Source: Pseudoalteromonas sp. XI10 (GTDB lineage Bacteria; Pseudomonadota; Gammaproteobacteria; Enterobacterales; Alteromonadaceae). Taken from it: a DNA stretch of 64,000 bases. The notes beneath the pieces are model-generated. The model was not told where the DNA came from. It searched no databases and worked only from the letters and a program-made list of their open reading frames with translations. Position numbers and translations under genes: made by a program. Every line of letters starts with the position of its first letter. Positions within the stretch are counted from its first letter, which is position 1. Of the stretch, positions 15,756 to 23,863 are shown one piece after another. Location: assembly GCF_001469895.1 (NCBI RefSeq), contig NZ_LOPY01000045.1, positions 1 to 64,000 of the forward strand. Reading direction: 5' to 3'.

Positions 15756-16491
15756 GTGCTTGTCGAGCCTTTGCTTTGACTGAACGCCAATGCGTCATTG
15801 GTTTTTTGGGGACCAGCGCTAAAATTTGCTCAAAGTCGATGTCATCAATACTGACTTCATTGCTGTGGGCAAACATAATCCGTTTTGGTTGTAGCGCTTT
15901 TAGCATCAACAAAGAGCTTAAATACAGCTTTGGGTAAAAAACAGGAAAGGGTGGTACAAGCTGCCCTTTTACTTTCACTAGTAAATCAGCAATGTAAATT
16001 CGCTCGCTAGGAATATGATACAGGCTAATATCTCGGTCAGTGTGACCTGGGCTATGTAGTGCTTGCCAATCGTCAAAGCCGGGTAGGGTTGCATCAGTTG
16101 CGAGGTAATAATCTGCATCTAGATGGCGGCTGTACCAAAGGTTGTGGCGTTTTTTATTTAACCTACCTGCGACCCACCAAGCTAAAGCGATATCGGTTAA
16201 ATGCATTAAGAAACCATCAATGCCTCTATACCATTGACCTGGAGCATTCGACGTCGCTATTTTGCCGCCGCTTAACTTTCTTAGTGCATGCGCTCCACCG
16301 GCATGATCTGGGTGCATATGGGTGACTACAATCAGTTTTAAGTCAGTGATGGGGCGCTTTAGTTGTTCGGTAATATAGTCAAATACTGTATCAACATCAG
16401 CACGGCAACACCCATCAAGCAGCATCAATTTATCTGGATATTCAACTAAATAGATATTTTGAATATAACCTTCGAGCGTGTGAATGTGCAA
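15727..16491 (-). CDS. Metallo-beta-lactamase fold hydrolase
   Basis: A 254-residue MBL-fold protein with the metal motif THMHPDHAGG near residue 60, a later His (HSPGHTDRDISLY) and an Asp (YIADLLV), consistent with a two-metal hydrolase of the glyoxalase-II-like group. The substrate cannot be read from sequence. The start is TTG at 16491, supported by AGGGG nine bases upstream; no ATG lies nearby. No signal peptide, so cytosolic. It overlaps the kynureninase-like gene tail to tail. Confidence 0.82.
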   Translation of the reverse strand: MHIHTLEGYIQNIYLVEYPDKLMLLDGCCRADVDTVFDYITEQLKRPITDLKLIVVTHMHPDHAGGAHALRKLSGGKIATSNAPGQWYRGIDGFLMHLTDIALAWWVAGRLNKKRHNLWYSRHLDADYYLATDATLPGFDDWQALHSPGHTDRDISLYHIPSERIYIADLLVKVKGQLVPPFPVFYPKLYLSSLLMLKALQPKRIMFAHSNEVSIDDIDFEQILALVPKKPMTHWRSVKAKARQALNLKRFSQS

Positions 16492-16560
16492 ATCAATTGA
16501 CCCCTAAACTAAATCAGCAAATGTTGTTATATCATGTCTGACCAGTTTTAGTAAGTTAAG

Positions 16561-17061
16561 CTAATTGGATTGCGTGCCTTGCTCTCTGAGCTGCTTTTTG
16601 TTTTCTTCTAACTGTGCTACCTGTTTTTCGAGGATGCTTATTTGGCTCTTATAGTAAGCGTTAATACGCTCACTTTGTTTACTGATAGCATCATCAATAG
16701 ACGCTGCCCCTAATCTGTTTGCGGCATCTTGCGTCATATTATTGAGTTTATCGATGCGCTCACTTTGTTGTTTTTGTAGTTCTTTGATTTCTAGTTGAAG
16801 GCGGTCTATTTCACGATCGGCTTTTTGAATTTTTAAATAATCTTCAACACTTAAGTCGGCAGGCTTTTGTGGTTTTTGCGGCTGCTCTGTAGCTGGTGTT
16901 TGGCTAGTTGCTGGTGGCGGTGCAATTTTCACGATTACCGCGTCTTTTCCACAAGGTTTCTCTGTAAAAGTGGCAACCCCGTCAATCATGCACTTATAAA
17001 TAGTGGCTTGACTGTTGGCGCTGGCAAATAGGGCAAGAGTAAAAAATGCAAAACGAAACAT
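16561..17061 (-). CDS. Exported DUF4124 domain protein with coiled coil
   Basis: About 166 residues from ATG 17061 (MFRFAFFTLALFASA), which puts a signal peptide at the N-terminus; a longer frame from 17133 would hide it. The DUF4124 pattern follows directly: ATIYKCMIDGVATFTEKPCG, with two conserved Cys residues. Then come a Pro/Ala linker (APPPATSQ) and a Gln/Lys/Glu-rich coiled coil (about 95-160). DUF4124 proteins are periplasmic and uncharacterised. The gene is alone between the MBL hydrolase and the tRNA pair. Confidence 0.8.
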   Translation of the reverse strand: MFRFAFFTLALFASANSQATIYKCMIDGVATFTEKPCGKDAVIVKIAPPPATSQTPATEQPQKPQKPADLSVEDYLKIQKADREIDRLQLEIKELQKQQSERIDKLNNMTQDAANRLGAASIDDAISKQSERINAYYKSQISILEKQVAQLEENKKQLREQGTQSN

Positions 17062-17133
17062 AGCATCACTTTGTGTAGCAAATAGATACTTAGCATGCAT
17101 GAAATATAATGAAGTGTGCAAGTTTTCGGGCAT

Positions 17134-17159
17134 AAAAAAACCGCTTAAAAGCGGTTTTT
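17134..17159 (-). terminator. Terminator of the tRNA-Ser transcript
   Basis: AAAAACCGCTT and AAGCGGTTTTT form an 11-bp stem with a two-base loop; on the minus strand it ends in seven T residues, 10 bases after the tRNA-Ser(GCT) CCA end. It lies just upstream of the DUF4124 gene and could also stop plus-strand transcription. Confidence 0.85.
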
Positions 17160-17169
17160 AACAATAAAA

Positions 17170-17262
17170 TGGTGGAGAAGGAGGGATTCGAACCCTCGAT
17201 AGAGCTACAAACCCTATACTCCCTTAGCAGGGGAGCGCCTTCGGCCACTCGGCCACCTCTCC
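17170..17262 (-). tRNA. tRNA-Ser (anticodon GCT)
   Basis: The minus strand folds as a class II tRNA: acceptor GGAGAGG/CTTCTCC, D arm TGGCCGAGTGGCC, anticodon loop CTGCTAA with GCT, a long variable arm and T arm GGGTTCGAATCCC. CCA is encoded (17170-17172). It decodes AGC and AGT. The discriminator base is A, not the G usual in E. coli serine tRNAs. It is the second gene of a two-tRNA transcript. Confidence 0.95.
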
Positions 17263-17315
17263 AGCGCATAATTCTGATTGTAATTTGCTGAAATTAATCA
17301 ACAAATAAAAATAAG

Positions 17316-17406
17316 TGGTGGAGAGATAGGGATTTGAACCCTAGAGGGGCTACAAACCCCTGCCGGTTTTCAAGACCGGTGCATTCGACCACTCTGCCAT
17401 CTCTCC
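17316..17406 (-). tRNA. tRNA-Ser (anticodon TGA)
   Basis: The minus strand gives acceptor GGAGAGA/TCTCTCC, D arm TGGCAGAGTGGTC, anticodon stem-loop CCGGTCTTGAAAACCGG with TGA, a long variable arm (AGGGGTTTGTAGCCCCT) and T arm AGGGTTCAAATCCCT. CCA is encoded, and the discriminator is again A. It decodes TCA, and by wobble other TCN codons. It is transcribed first, ahead of tRNA-Ser(GCT), from the promoter at 17423-17451. Confidence 0.95.
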
Positions 17407-17422
17407 ACGTCGTGATGCGAGA

Positions 17423-17451
17423 ATAATACTTAGCTGAATCGGCTGTGTAAA
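17423..17451 (-). promoter_or_regulatory. Sigma-70 promoter of the tRNA-Ser pair
   Basis: On the minus strand TTTACA (17446-17451) and TATTAT (17423-17428) are separated by exactly 17 bp; each differs from consensus by one base. It ends 16 bases before the first tRNA, leaving room for a short 5' leader. Confidence 0.8.
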
Positions 17452-17552
17452 TAGGAAAAAGTTTGTTTGCTTGTTTTTTGAGCGTAAAGAGGGTGTTTTT
17501 TGTAAAAAGGTTTAATTAATTGCTGTTTTTAACTTAAAAGAAAGGGGTTGGA

Positions 17553-17607
17553 GCAGTAAACGGAGGAGCTAAAGAAGGATCTTCGTTAGTGGTTGGGTGT
17601 TTACTGC
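17553..17607. repeat. Inverted repeat enclosing a small hairpin, downstream of the basic small gene
   Basis: GCAGTAAAC (17553-17561) pairs with GTTTACTGC (17599-17607). Inside, GAAG-GAT-CTTC forms a short second hairpin. There is no T run, and it lies 27 bp after the stop of the minus-strand small gene. It may shape the 3' end of that mRNA; the rest of 17407-17633 shows only the tRNA promoter. Confidence 0.5.
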
Positions 17608-17633
17608 ACCGATAAAGTAACCATGGTTGGGGA

Positions 17634-17774
17634 TTACTTGTGTTGTACTGCGCCGCCAAGAGCTAACTTTTTGCCGTAGCGATTCAGTTTTGCCAACATT
17701 TTTGCTTTGCGGTTTGTTGGTTTTACGGCAACATGAGTTGCAGCGTTTTGGTTTAATGTATTAATTGGGTTCAT
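17634..17774 (-). CDS. Small basic protein (46 aa)
   Basis: Starting at ATG 17774, with GGAG seven bases upstream, the product is 46 residues: MNPINTLNQNAATHVAVKP followed by a Lys/Arg-rich segment (TNRKAKMLAKLNRYGKKLAL). The same frame is open to 17900, but that extension has no ribosome site. Net charge is strongly positive, suggesting a nucleic-acid- or membrane-binding role, though I recognise no family. The 324 bp between this start and the lipid kinase gene (17775-18098) are AT-rich and show nothing I can name. Confidence 0.6.
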   Translation of the reverse strand: MNPINTLNQNAATHVAVKPTNRKAKMLAKLNRYGKKLALGGAVQHK

Positions 17775-18098
17775 TACTTTGCTCCGGGTTGTGTTTGGTT
17801 GAAAACGTGAGTATTTTGCAATCAAACTGGACAAAAATAAAACGATAAAAATTGAGTCTGTCGGATAACTTTTTCTAATCCAAAAGCCTTTTATTAACAT
17901 GGGGTTAAGTTTTTGTCTAAGTGATATCTTGCATGCTTATGCAGTTTCTTTAACGCTGAAGTGTAGGTAAATAAAGGTTTTTAGTTTTTATTATTTTTAT
18001 TTATGCGTTTTTAGAGTGAGAAAGTGACTAATTATTCAGATTAATATAATTTGAACGAGTGTGGTGTTTTTGCCATGCAAGAAAAGAAGTAACCGTTG

Positions 18099-18947
18099 AT
18101 GTTGATAATAATAAAGCCAAGTGACAAAAAAAATCATAAAAACAGTGTTGATTGGCTACTAAAAGAATGTAAAAAAAGACAGATTGAGCCTAAATTGTAT
18201 TTAACCACAGGCAAGTTTGAGAATGATTGCGCTGATATAGCGCTTTTGGCTAAAAACCAAACTCAAGTTGTGGTGATTGGTGGTGATGGGACGCTGCATT
18301 TAGCTGTTAATGCATTAATGATGAGTCGCTGTGCTATCGCGTTAATTCCGGCAGGCACAGGAAATGATTTTGCTCGTGGCTTTGCGTGTAAACAACAGGC
18401 TTGGTATGACGCTGTTTTTAATAGCCGTACTGAGTTAATCGATGTTGGACAAATCAATCAGCGCTATTTTATTAATGTGGCGGGAATAGGTTTTGACGCT
18501 GAAGTCGTGACTCAACTAAATAAAGCCGAAAGTTTTAGCTCGTTTGGCTACACTTGGCAGGGCATCAAGCAGCTATTTTCATTTAAGGCACAGTCACTTC
18601 AGGGTGAGTTTAATGGTAAAGCACTCAGCTACAGTAATTTAGCGACGATTTTTGCTAATCATCATTACTTTGGTGGTGGCTTAAAGATTGCCCCTCGTGC
18701 AAAGTTAAATGATGGTCAGCTTGATTGCTACTGCATGCCAGCTGGCGGTTTGTTGAAAAACCTGATCAGCTTTTTGTATTTACTGCTTGTAAAGCATCAT
18801 GGTTTGCAAGCGCTAGAATATACCCAGTTAACAACTGCAGAGGTCACCACGAAAGGGTTGGCTATAGAAGCCGATGGTGAGCTTGTTGGTTTTACTCCGG
18901 CTAAAGTTAAGATTCACAAACAAGCACTTCGTTTTCATATGCCATAA
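18099..18947 (+). CDS. Diacylglycerol/lipid kinase family protein (YegS-like)
   Basis: About 282 residues with the DAGK catalytic domain: VVVIGGDGTLHLAVN near residue 62 is the nucleotide-binding GGDGT motif, and IPAGTGNDFARG follows. These soluble or membrane-associated enzymes phosphorylate lipids such as diacylglycerol; the substrate here is not determined. I chose ATG 18099 over the adjoining TTG 18096; neither has a strong ribosome site. It stands alone, 24 bp from the terminator of the convergent EamA gene. Confidence 0.88.
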   Translation: MLIIIKPSDKKNHKNSVDWLLKECKKRQIEPKLYLTTGKFENDCADIALLAKNQTQVVVIGGDGTLHLAVNALMMSRCAIALIPAGTGNDFARGFACKQQAWYDAVFNSRTELIDVGQINQRYFINVAGIGFDAEVVTQLNKAESFSSFGYTWQGIKQLFSFKAQSLQGEFNGKALSYSNLATIFANHHYFGGGLKIAPRAKLNDGQLDCYCMPAGGLLKNLISFLYLLLVKHHGLQALEYTQLTTAEVTTKGLAIEADGELVGFTPAKVKIHKQALRFHMP

Positions 18948-18949
18948 AA

Positions 18950-18975
18950 AAGCGCCGGCAAATTTGCCAGCGCTT
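18950..18975 (-). terminator. Terminator of the EamA transporter gene
   Basis: AAGCGC...GCGCTT encloses GGCAAATTTGCC, a long stem with one mismatch; on the minus strand it is followed by six T residues. It lies 26 bases after the stop of the EamA gene. Confidence 0.75.
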
Positions 18976-19000
18976 GGTGTTAGAGGCGACATAGTCACTT

Positions 19001-19930
19001 CTAACTGGGGACGGAGCTTTTTTGCTGCAAGTTACGCGCAGCAAAAAATGCTTTAATTTGTCGAGTTGGAGTCAGCACGATAGCATTACCGAATAACACT
19101 AGGCTAAAACCCATAAAGGTATTCGCTTGCCATTCGAATCCTTCAAATAAGGTACTTAACACCACTGCAACCAGTGGGAATAATACGATCACATAGCTTG
19201 CGCGCTCAGGGCCGATGTTTTTAAGTAGCGCGAAGTAACAAGCAAATGCGATTACGGTACCAAATACTGCTAAATAGAAGAGCGATACCCAATAGCTACT
19301 TGGGGCGTTCAATGTAAGCTCAACATCACTGACTAAAACATAAGCAGCTAGGCCTAAAGCGCTGTATAACATACCCCAGGCATTGCCTTGAAGTACGCCA
19401 ATGTTGCGTTGTGAATTTCGAACGCTGACCATATTCCCCAATGAAGCCACAAAGGTTCCAGATAGCGCAAGTAGTAACCCGACCAACGCACCATTACTCA
19501 AGTCGAATTGCTGAATTTGTGGCCAAAACAAGCTGGCAATACCCATTACGCCGAGTAAAGCACCAAAGTAAATTCGTTTCGCAATTGGCTTTGCGAAGAA
19601 CAAGCGGGTGTTAATAATGTTCATCAATAGCAACATCGAAAACGCTATTGAGGCCATTGCTGAGGTGAGATAGTTCTGCGCCCAATACAGCACTAAATAA
19701 TTTAAACCAAAGTTAAATAAGGCTAATAAAGCAAAAAATCCGTGATCACGCAGTGAATAATGCATAGGTAGCTTTTTCATGAGCACAAAGGCCCACATTA
19801 AAATAGCTGCAATGGCAAAGCGGTAAAATAAAGAGACCTCAACAGCAACATCACCTAGTTGAAACTCAATAGCTAGCCAAGTCGATCCCCAGATCAGTAC
19901 TGTAGCAAGGTAGAGAGCGGCGCTTTTCAT
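19001..19930 (-). CDS. EamA/DMT family transporter
   Basis: A 309-residue protein with ten predicted membrane segments arranged as two EamA repeats; the first begins LYLATVLIWGSTWLAIEF and the second carries the similar ALSGTFVASLGNMVS. Such carriers export amino acids or other metabolites. It is transcribed away from a MocR-family regulator gene with a palindromic operator between them, so expression is probably set by that regulator. The substrate is unknown. Confidence 0.88.
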   Translation of the reverse strand: MKSAALYLATVLIWGSTWLAIEFQLGDVAVEVSLFYRFAIAAILMWAFVLMKKLPMHYSLRDHGFFALLALFNFGLNYLVLYWAQNYLTSAMASIAFSMLLLMNIINTRLFFAKPIAKRIYFGALLGVMGIASLFWPQIQQFDLSNGALVGLLLALSGTFVASLGNMVSVRNSQRNIGVLQGNAWGMLYSALGLAAYVLVSDVELTLNAPSSYWVSLFYLAVFGTVIAFACYFALLKNIGPERASYVIVLFPLVAVVLSTLFEGFEWQANTFMGFSLVLFGNAIVLTPTRQIKAFFAARNLQQKSSVPS

Positions 19931-19974
19931 AGTTAGTACCCAAAAATTGAAAGTATGTTCATTTTAATCCTCTT

Positions 19975-20020
19975 CTGTATACTTAACATATACAGAAAAC
20001 TAGAAATGCAACCTATACAG
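19975..20020. promoter_or_regulatory. Probable MocR operator between EamA and regulator genes
   Basis: CTGTATA (19975-19981) and TATACAG (19989-19995) form a perfect inverted repeat with a seven-base spacer. A third TATACAG lies at 20014-20020, 25 bp after the second, in direct orientation. An inverted pair plus a direct repeat is the usual layout for MocR regulators, which bind as domain-swapped dimers. It lies 12 bp before the regulator's start. Confidence 0.65.
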
Positions 20021-20031
20021 TTTGGTGGGCT

Positions 20032-21474
20032 ATGTCACAAGTTATCAGTCGTAGTAACAGTGAGTTTTTATATCAACAAGTTATTCAGCTAGTTAGAGAT
20101 CTTTGCTTGCAAGGCTCGTTATTACCGGGTGAAAAGTTACCTTCGCTCAGAAAAATGGCAGACAAGCTCAATATTAGTATTCCTACTGTAAAACAGGCGT
20201 ATCAATTACTTGAAGGGCAAGGATTGATTGAAGCAAGAGAAAAGTCAGGGTACTTTTTAAAGTCTTCACAGTTAAATCAGTCACGACCAAAGCGAGTTAG
20301 GCTCAGTCGAGAACCTACCACAGTCAATAAGCAAGGCTTAATAGAGCAAGTTTATGGTGCCATCCATAAGGCTAATGTGGTGCCATTTGGTATCGCCAAC
20401 CCTGTAGCCGCTGCACCGACAGATAAAGCACTGGCACGAACAATGCGCCGAGTAATGACATTAGCGGGCGCATCGGCAATTAATTACGGCCCGATGGATG
20501 GCTTTGCACCACTTAAAAAACAACTCATTCATCGCTATCTGGATTTTGGCATTGGGGTTGATAGCGATGAACTAGTGATCACCAATGGTGCTCAAGAAGC
20601 GTTGGCGATTGCCCTTAAGTGTGTCGCTAAACCCGGTGATGTTATTGCTATCGAGTCGCCTTGTTATTTTGGCATTATCGAATTAATTGAAAGCTTAGGC
20701 TTAAAGGCACTGGAAATACCGCTGTGCCCCGATGAAGGAATTTGGCTAGATGATTTGGCTCAAGCACTCGATGAGCATGATATAAAAGCCTGTGTGTTTT
20801 CAACCTCATTAAATAACCCAGTTGGCAGTTTTATGCCTGATGACAAGCGTGAGCAATTAGTGGCACTTTTAGAGCAGCGTGATGTGGTGCTTATTGAGGA
20901 TGATGTATATGGCGACTTACATTTTACAGCTAAGCGTGCCACGCCTGCACAAGCCTATTCAAAAAAGGGCTTAGTGATCACCTGCGCGTCGTTTTCAAAA
21001 ACAGCTGCCCCCAGTTACCGCATTGGTTGGATCATTGCCGGTAAGTTTGCTGAACAAGCAAGACGACACAAACGCGCGCTTAGTTGCTCTGCGCCACTTA
21101 TAAACCAGTGGACCTTGTATGAGTTTATAGCTAGCGGTGAGTACGACCGTAACATTCGTTTGCTTAGACAGCGCTTAAGTACCAACAAAGAGCGTATGAT
21201 TTGGTGCCTGCAGCAATATATGCCAAGTTGTGCGCGTATTAGTAATCCGCAGGGTGGCTGTGTTATCTGGGTTGACCTTGGTAGCCAATATGATGCGGTA
21301 AAGTTATTCCATTTGGCATTAGAGGCGGGGATCAGCATTACTCCAGGGTTGATATTCTCAGCGGGTAAAAAGTACCGTAGCTGTTTTCGTTTAAGTTATG
21401 GCTTGCCTTGGTCTGAGAATTTAGAGCAGGCAATTAAAACGTTATCGCAGCTGACTGTGCTGGCCAAAAAATAA
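20032..21474 (+). CDS. MocR/PdxR family regulator (GntR domain fused to aminotransferase-like domain)
   Basis: A 480-residue fusion. Residues about 10-75 are a GntR winged helix (LLPGEKLPSLRKMADKL, then VKQAYQLLEGQGLIEA). Residues about 110-475 are a fold-type I aminotransferase-like domain with the PLP Lys at K323 (SFSKTAAPSYR) and NNPVG. These proteins sense PLP or an amine through the PLP domain rather than catalyse. It sits divergent to the EamA exporter over a TATACAG operator, so control of that exporter and of itself is likely. ATG follows GGTGGG. Confidence 0.9.
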   Translation: MSQVISRSNSEFLYQQVIQLVRDLCLQGSLLPGEKLPSLRKMADKLNISIPTVKQAYQLLEGQGLIEAREKSGYFLKSSQLNQSRPKRVRLSREPTTVNKQGLIEQVYGAIHKANVVPFGIANPVAAAPTDKALARTMRRVMTLAGASAINYGPMDGFAPLKKQLIHRYLDFGIGVDSDELVITNGAQEALAIALKCVAKPGDVIAIESPCYFGIIELIESLGLKALEIPLCPDEGIWLDDLAQALDEHDIKACVFSTSLNNPVGSFMPDDKREQLVALLEQRDVVLIEDDVYGDLHFTAKRATPAQAYSKKGLVITCASFSKTAAPSYRIGWIIAGKFAEQARRHKRALSCSAPLINQWTLYEFIASGEYDRNIRLLRQRLSTNKERMIWCLQQYMPSCARISNPQGGCVIWVDLGSQYDAVKLFHLALEAGISITPGLIFSAGKKYRSCFRLSYGLPWSENLEQAIKTLSQLTVLAKK

Positions 21475-21478
21475 AAAA

Positions 21479-21498
21479 GCGCAGAGCAAGCTCTGCGC
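21479..21498 (-). terminator. Terminator of yggN
   Basis: GCGCAGAGC pairs with GCTCTGCGC around AA; on the minus strand six T residues follow. It lies between the convergent MocR gene and yggN and might also slow plus-strand transcription. Confidence 0.8.
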
Positions 21499-21540
21499 GA
21501 AAGGACCAAGTGTTTTGGTTCAGGGATGTTAATTAGTCAA

Positions 21541-22341
21541 TTACTCTGCATTCTGTTTGAAAGTAAATAGTTGATACTCTTTTAGCTCTGGTACTAGAAC
21601 CACTAGCTCTTGCTCTTTATGAGCGATATCAGCAAAGCTGCCGCATAATGCATCTGCACGCTCTTCAAGTTGAGCTGCCTGTGTTTCTACACGCGCTTCG
21701 ATTTGTGCGCCCATGTTTTCCATACGTTGCTCAAACTCATCCATGTCGCCACCTGAACCTAAAAGTTCAGAGCCTAGCGCAACTAAAATACTGCCCATCG
21801 ATTGCATCATGGCTGACTCGACAGCCGATTCGATTTGCTCATCGAATTGGTCTTCAAAGTTTTGGCCAAATTTTTCGAAATTTTGCTGACCCATGGTGAA
21901 CGCACCTTGCTGATAGAAAGCGTTTTGTACTTCTACGCTGATATCGTCCATTAATTCTGAAATGTCGCTTAGGCCATCAATATTGAAAGCATTTGATACT
22001 TCTTCGATGGCTACACCAGCTATTTTTACACCATCAAGTGCGATATTTGCTACTTCAGGAAGTTGGCTGCGTAAGCTGTCTGAGTAATCTGCAATTGCTT
22101 GCTGTTGTGAAGCATCAAGCGACACGCTTTGACCATCGATATATAAAGTGTGTTGATCGATGATTTTCATAGTGCGATTATCGGCTGTGTATACTTCTAA
22201 CTCGCTTGGTGTAATGCGTACATCATTTATAAATTCAACATCACACTGCTCACCGCTGAATGAAATATTTGTATCATTATCGTTATGAGCCATTGCGCCG
22301 GTAGCGATAAATAAAGAACTTACTAACAATAACTTTTTCAT
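21541..22341 (-). CDS. yggN: Exported DUF2884 protein YggN
   Basis: About 266 residues from ATG 22341 (MKKLLLVSSLFIATGAMA), with AGGAAAG upstream; the extension to 22368 lacks a good site and puts residues before the signal peptide. The mature protein has the DUF2884 features: an early QCDVEFINDVRI strand, YTADNRTMKIIDQHTLYIDGQSVSL, then long helices rich in Gln and Glu, and a C-terminal Cys. YggN is a periplasmic protein of unknown role. Alone, with a terminator after it. The 391 bp upstream (22342-22732) are AT-rich with two short inverted repeats (22475-22499, 22518-22536) and no clear gene. Confidence 0.85.
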   Translation of the reverse strand: MKKLLLVSSLFIATGAMAHNDNDTNISFSGEQCDVEFINDVRITPSELEVYTADNRTMKIIDQHTLYIDGQSVSLDASQQQAIADYSDSLRSQLPEVANIALDGVKIAGVAIEEVSNAFNIDGLSDISELMDDISVEVQNAFYQQGAFTMGQQNFEKFGQNFEDQFDEQIESAVESAMMQSMGSILVALGSELLGSGGDMDEFEQRMENMGAQIEARVETQAAQLEERADALCGSFADIAHKEQELVVLVPELKEYQLFTFKQNAE

Positions 22342-22732
22342 TTTTTTCTTTCCTGTTTGAAATGACACAAATACATAATCAAATTGAATGCCAAAATTTA
22401 TAAATTCAATTAATTCAAAATCTTGCTGTGTTTTGAGGCTTTTTCAAAAATTGCGGGGAATAACTTTTTAACCATTTTTTAGTCAAATTAACTAAAAAAT
22501 ACACATGCATAAATGACTTTTATCGAAACGATAAAAAACTCTCACTTTTCAGAAATCAAATTTAGCGCTATTTATTCACAATATTGACATATGACCTATT
22601 TAGCATGGGTGTATGGCTTTATTTTGGTGGTTTTTTAGATACTAAATTACTACTGAGCTTTTTAATCTTTGCCAATTCATCGAGCAAATTTTAATCTCAA
22701 GAATTGGTCTCAAACACTTTATGGAGTGGGTT

Positions 22733-22921
22733 GTGGGTAAGACATTTAGTTATGACGCGCTAGATGACGATTTTGTTGAAGACGAGTACGAAATGGTCGG
22801 GCGTAATCAACACGACAAGAAAAAGCAACGCGTAAAGAAGAAGTTGGAAGACTATCTTGAACAAAAACGCTTGCGCAGAAACTTAGGCGATGACGACTTT
22901 GACGAGTACTTGAACGACTAA
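22733..22921 (+). CDS. Small acidic/basic protein (PA3496-like)
   Basis: A 62-residue protein from the GTG at 22733, which has GGAG six bases upstream (22723-22726); the ATG at 22721 has none. The N-terminal half is acidic (DALDDDFVEDEYE), the middle strongly basic (KKKQRVKKKLEDYLEQKRLRR), and the end acidic (DDDFDEYLND). The pattern resembles the small PA3496 family of putative envelope-integrity proteins; by eye only. A bidirectional terminator follows. Confidence 0.65.
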   Translation: MGKTFSYDALDDDFVEDEYEMVGRNQHDKKKQRVKKKLEDYLEQKRLRRNLGDDDFDEYLND

Positions 22922-22934
22922 GCATAAATTTAGA

Positions 22935-22957
22935 TAAAGAGGCAATTTGCCTCTTTA
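22935..22957. terminator. Bidirectional terminator between the small gene and gpx
   Basis: TAAAGAGGCA and TGCCTCTTTA form a perfect 10-bp stem with an ATT loop, 13 bases after the small gene and 17 before the end of gpx. The flanking A/T runs suit both directions. Confidence 0.7.
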
Positions 22958-22973
22958 TTGCTTTTAGGTTTTG

Positions 22974-23456
22974 TTATTTGCCCAGTGCAGCTGCGATGTC
23001 TGACTCGAGCTGTTCAGGTTTTGTCAGTGGCGCATAGCGCTTAATTGCCTTGCCATCTTTACCAATTAAAAATTTGGTGAAGTTCCATTTTATTTTGCGG
23101 GTGATAAATCCCGGTAACTCTGATTTTAGGTATCTAAAAACAGGGTGAGCATGTTCGCCATTCACATCGACTTTGCTCATCATTAAAAAGCTAACGCCAT
23201 AGTTAATTAGGCAGCCTTCTTTAATTTCCTTCGCATCCCCAGGCTCTTGTTTACCAAATTGGTTACATGGAAAACCAATTATTACTAAGCCTTGCTCATG
23301 ATACTTTTCATGCAGTGCTTGTAAGCCTTCATATTGTGGAGTGAAGCCACATTTACTTGCTGTATTTACAACAAGTACGACCTTGTTTTCAAAATCAGAA
23401 AAGTCAACGGTTTGGCCTTGTAGGCTGGTGGCAGAAAGTTGGTGAAATTCGCTCAT
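22974..23456 (-). CDS. gpx: Glutathione peroxidase family protein
   Basis: A 160-residue thiol peroxidase of the GPx family that reduces hydroperoxides in the cytosol. The catalytic Cys is C36 in NTASKCGFTPQY; the FPCNQFGKQEPG segment supplies the Gln and a resolving Cys candidate; KWNFTKFLI carries the conserved Trp and Asn. Cys-type bacterial enzymes of this kind usually take electrons from thioredoxin. Alone, with a weak ribosome site upstream. Confidence 0.93.
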   Translation of the reverse strand: MSEFHQLSATSLQGQTVDFSDFENKVVLVVNTASKCGFTPQYEGLQALHEKYHEQGLVIIGFPCNQFGKQEPGDAKEIKEGCLINYGVSFLMMSKVDVNGEHAHPVFRYLKSELPGFITRKIKWNFTKFLIGKDGKAIKRYAPLTKPEQLESDIAAALGK

Positions 23457-23563
23457 AATGATAACTTTTTATTATTGTTGCATTGATTTTAACTTGCTTG
23501 GAGTTTTTCTAAAAGGGTAAATTTTAATCAGCGGTTTTTCTTACTTGGCGTTAAGCATCGCTG

Positions 23564-23863
23564 CTAACTTAAAATTATAAATAATCCCATTCCTGCCAGT
23601 GTTGTGTAGTATATGTTATGTGTTTTATAGGCCACGATAACAGACACAACAGCAGCACTTAGGTAAGGGTTTTGCCAATCTAGATTTATCCCTTCGTCAT
23701 TAATAAACACAATGGGCACCCAAATTGCGGTGAGTACGGCAGGGGCGCTAAAACTTAAAAATTGCTGCATTTTCGGGCCGACTTTGAATGGTAATGCGCG
23801 GTGCAGAAATAAGTAACGTGTGAAGAAGGTAATACACGCCATTAATAAAATGGTGGTCATCAT
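23564..23863 (-). CDS. azlD: AzlD family branched-chain amino acid transport subunit
   Basis: A 99-residue protein with three to four membrane segments and the AzlD pattern (FFTRYLFLHRALPF near the N-terminus, AAVVSVIVAYKTHN later). With AzlC it forms an exporter of branched-chain amino acids. Its start overlaps the azlC stop by four bases, so translation is coupled. Confidence 0.9.
   Translation of the reverse strand: MMTTILLMACITFFTRYLFLHRALPFKVGPKMQQFLSFSAPAVLTAIWVPIVFINDEGINLDWQNPYLSAAVVSVIVAYKTHNIYYTTLAGMGLFIILS

Noticed and set aside
22605..22694. 29-residue hydrophobic frame in the gap before the small acidic/basic gene
   Set aside because: No Shine-Dalgarno sequence and no recognisable family; a chance frame in AT-rich sequence is more likely.
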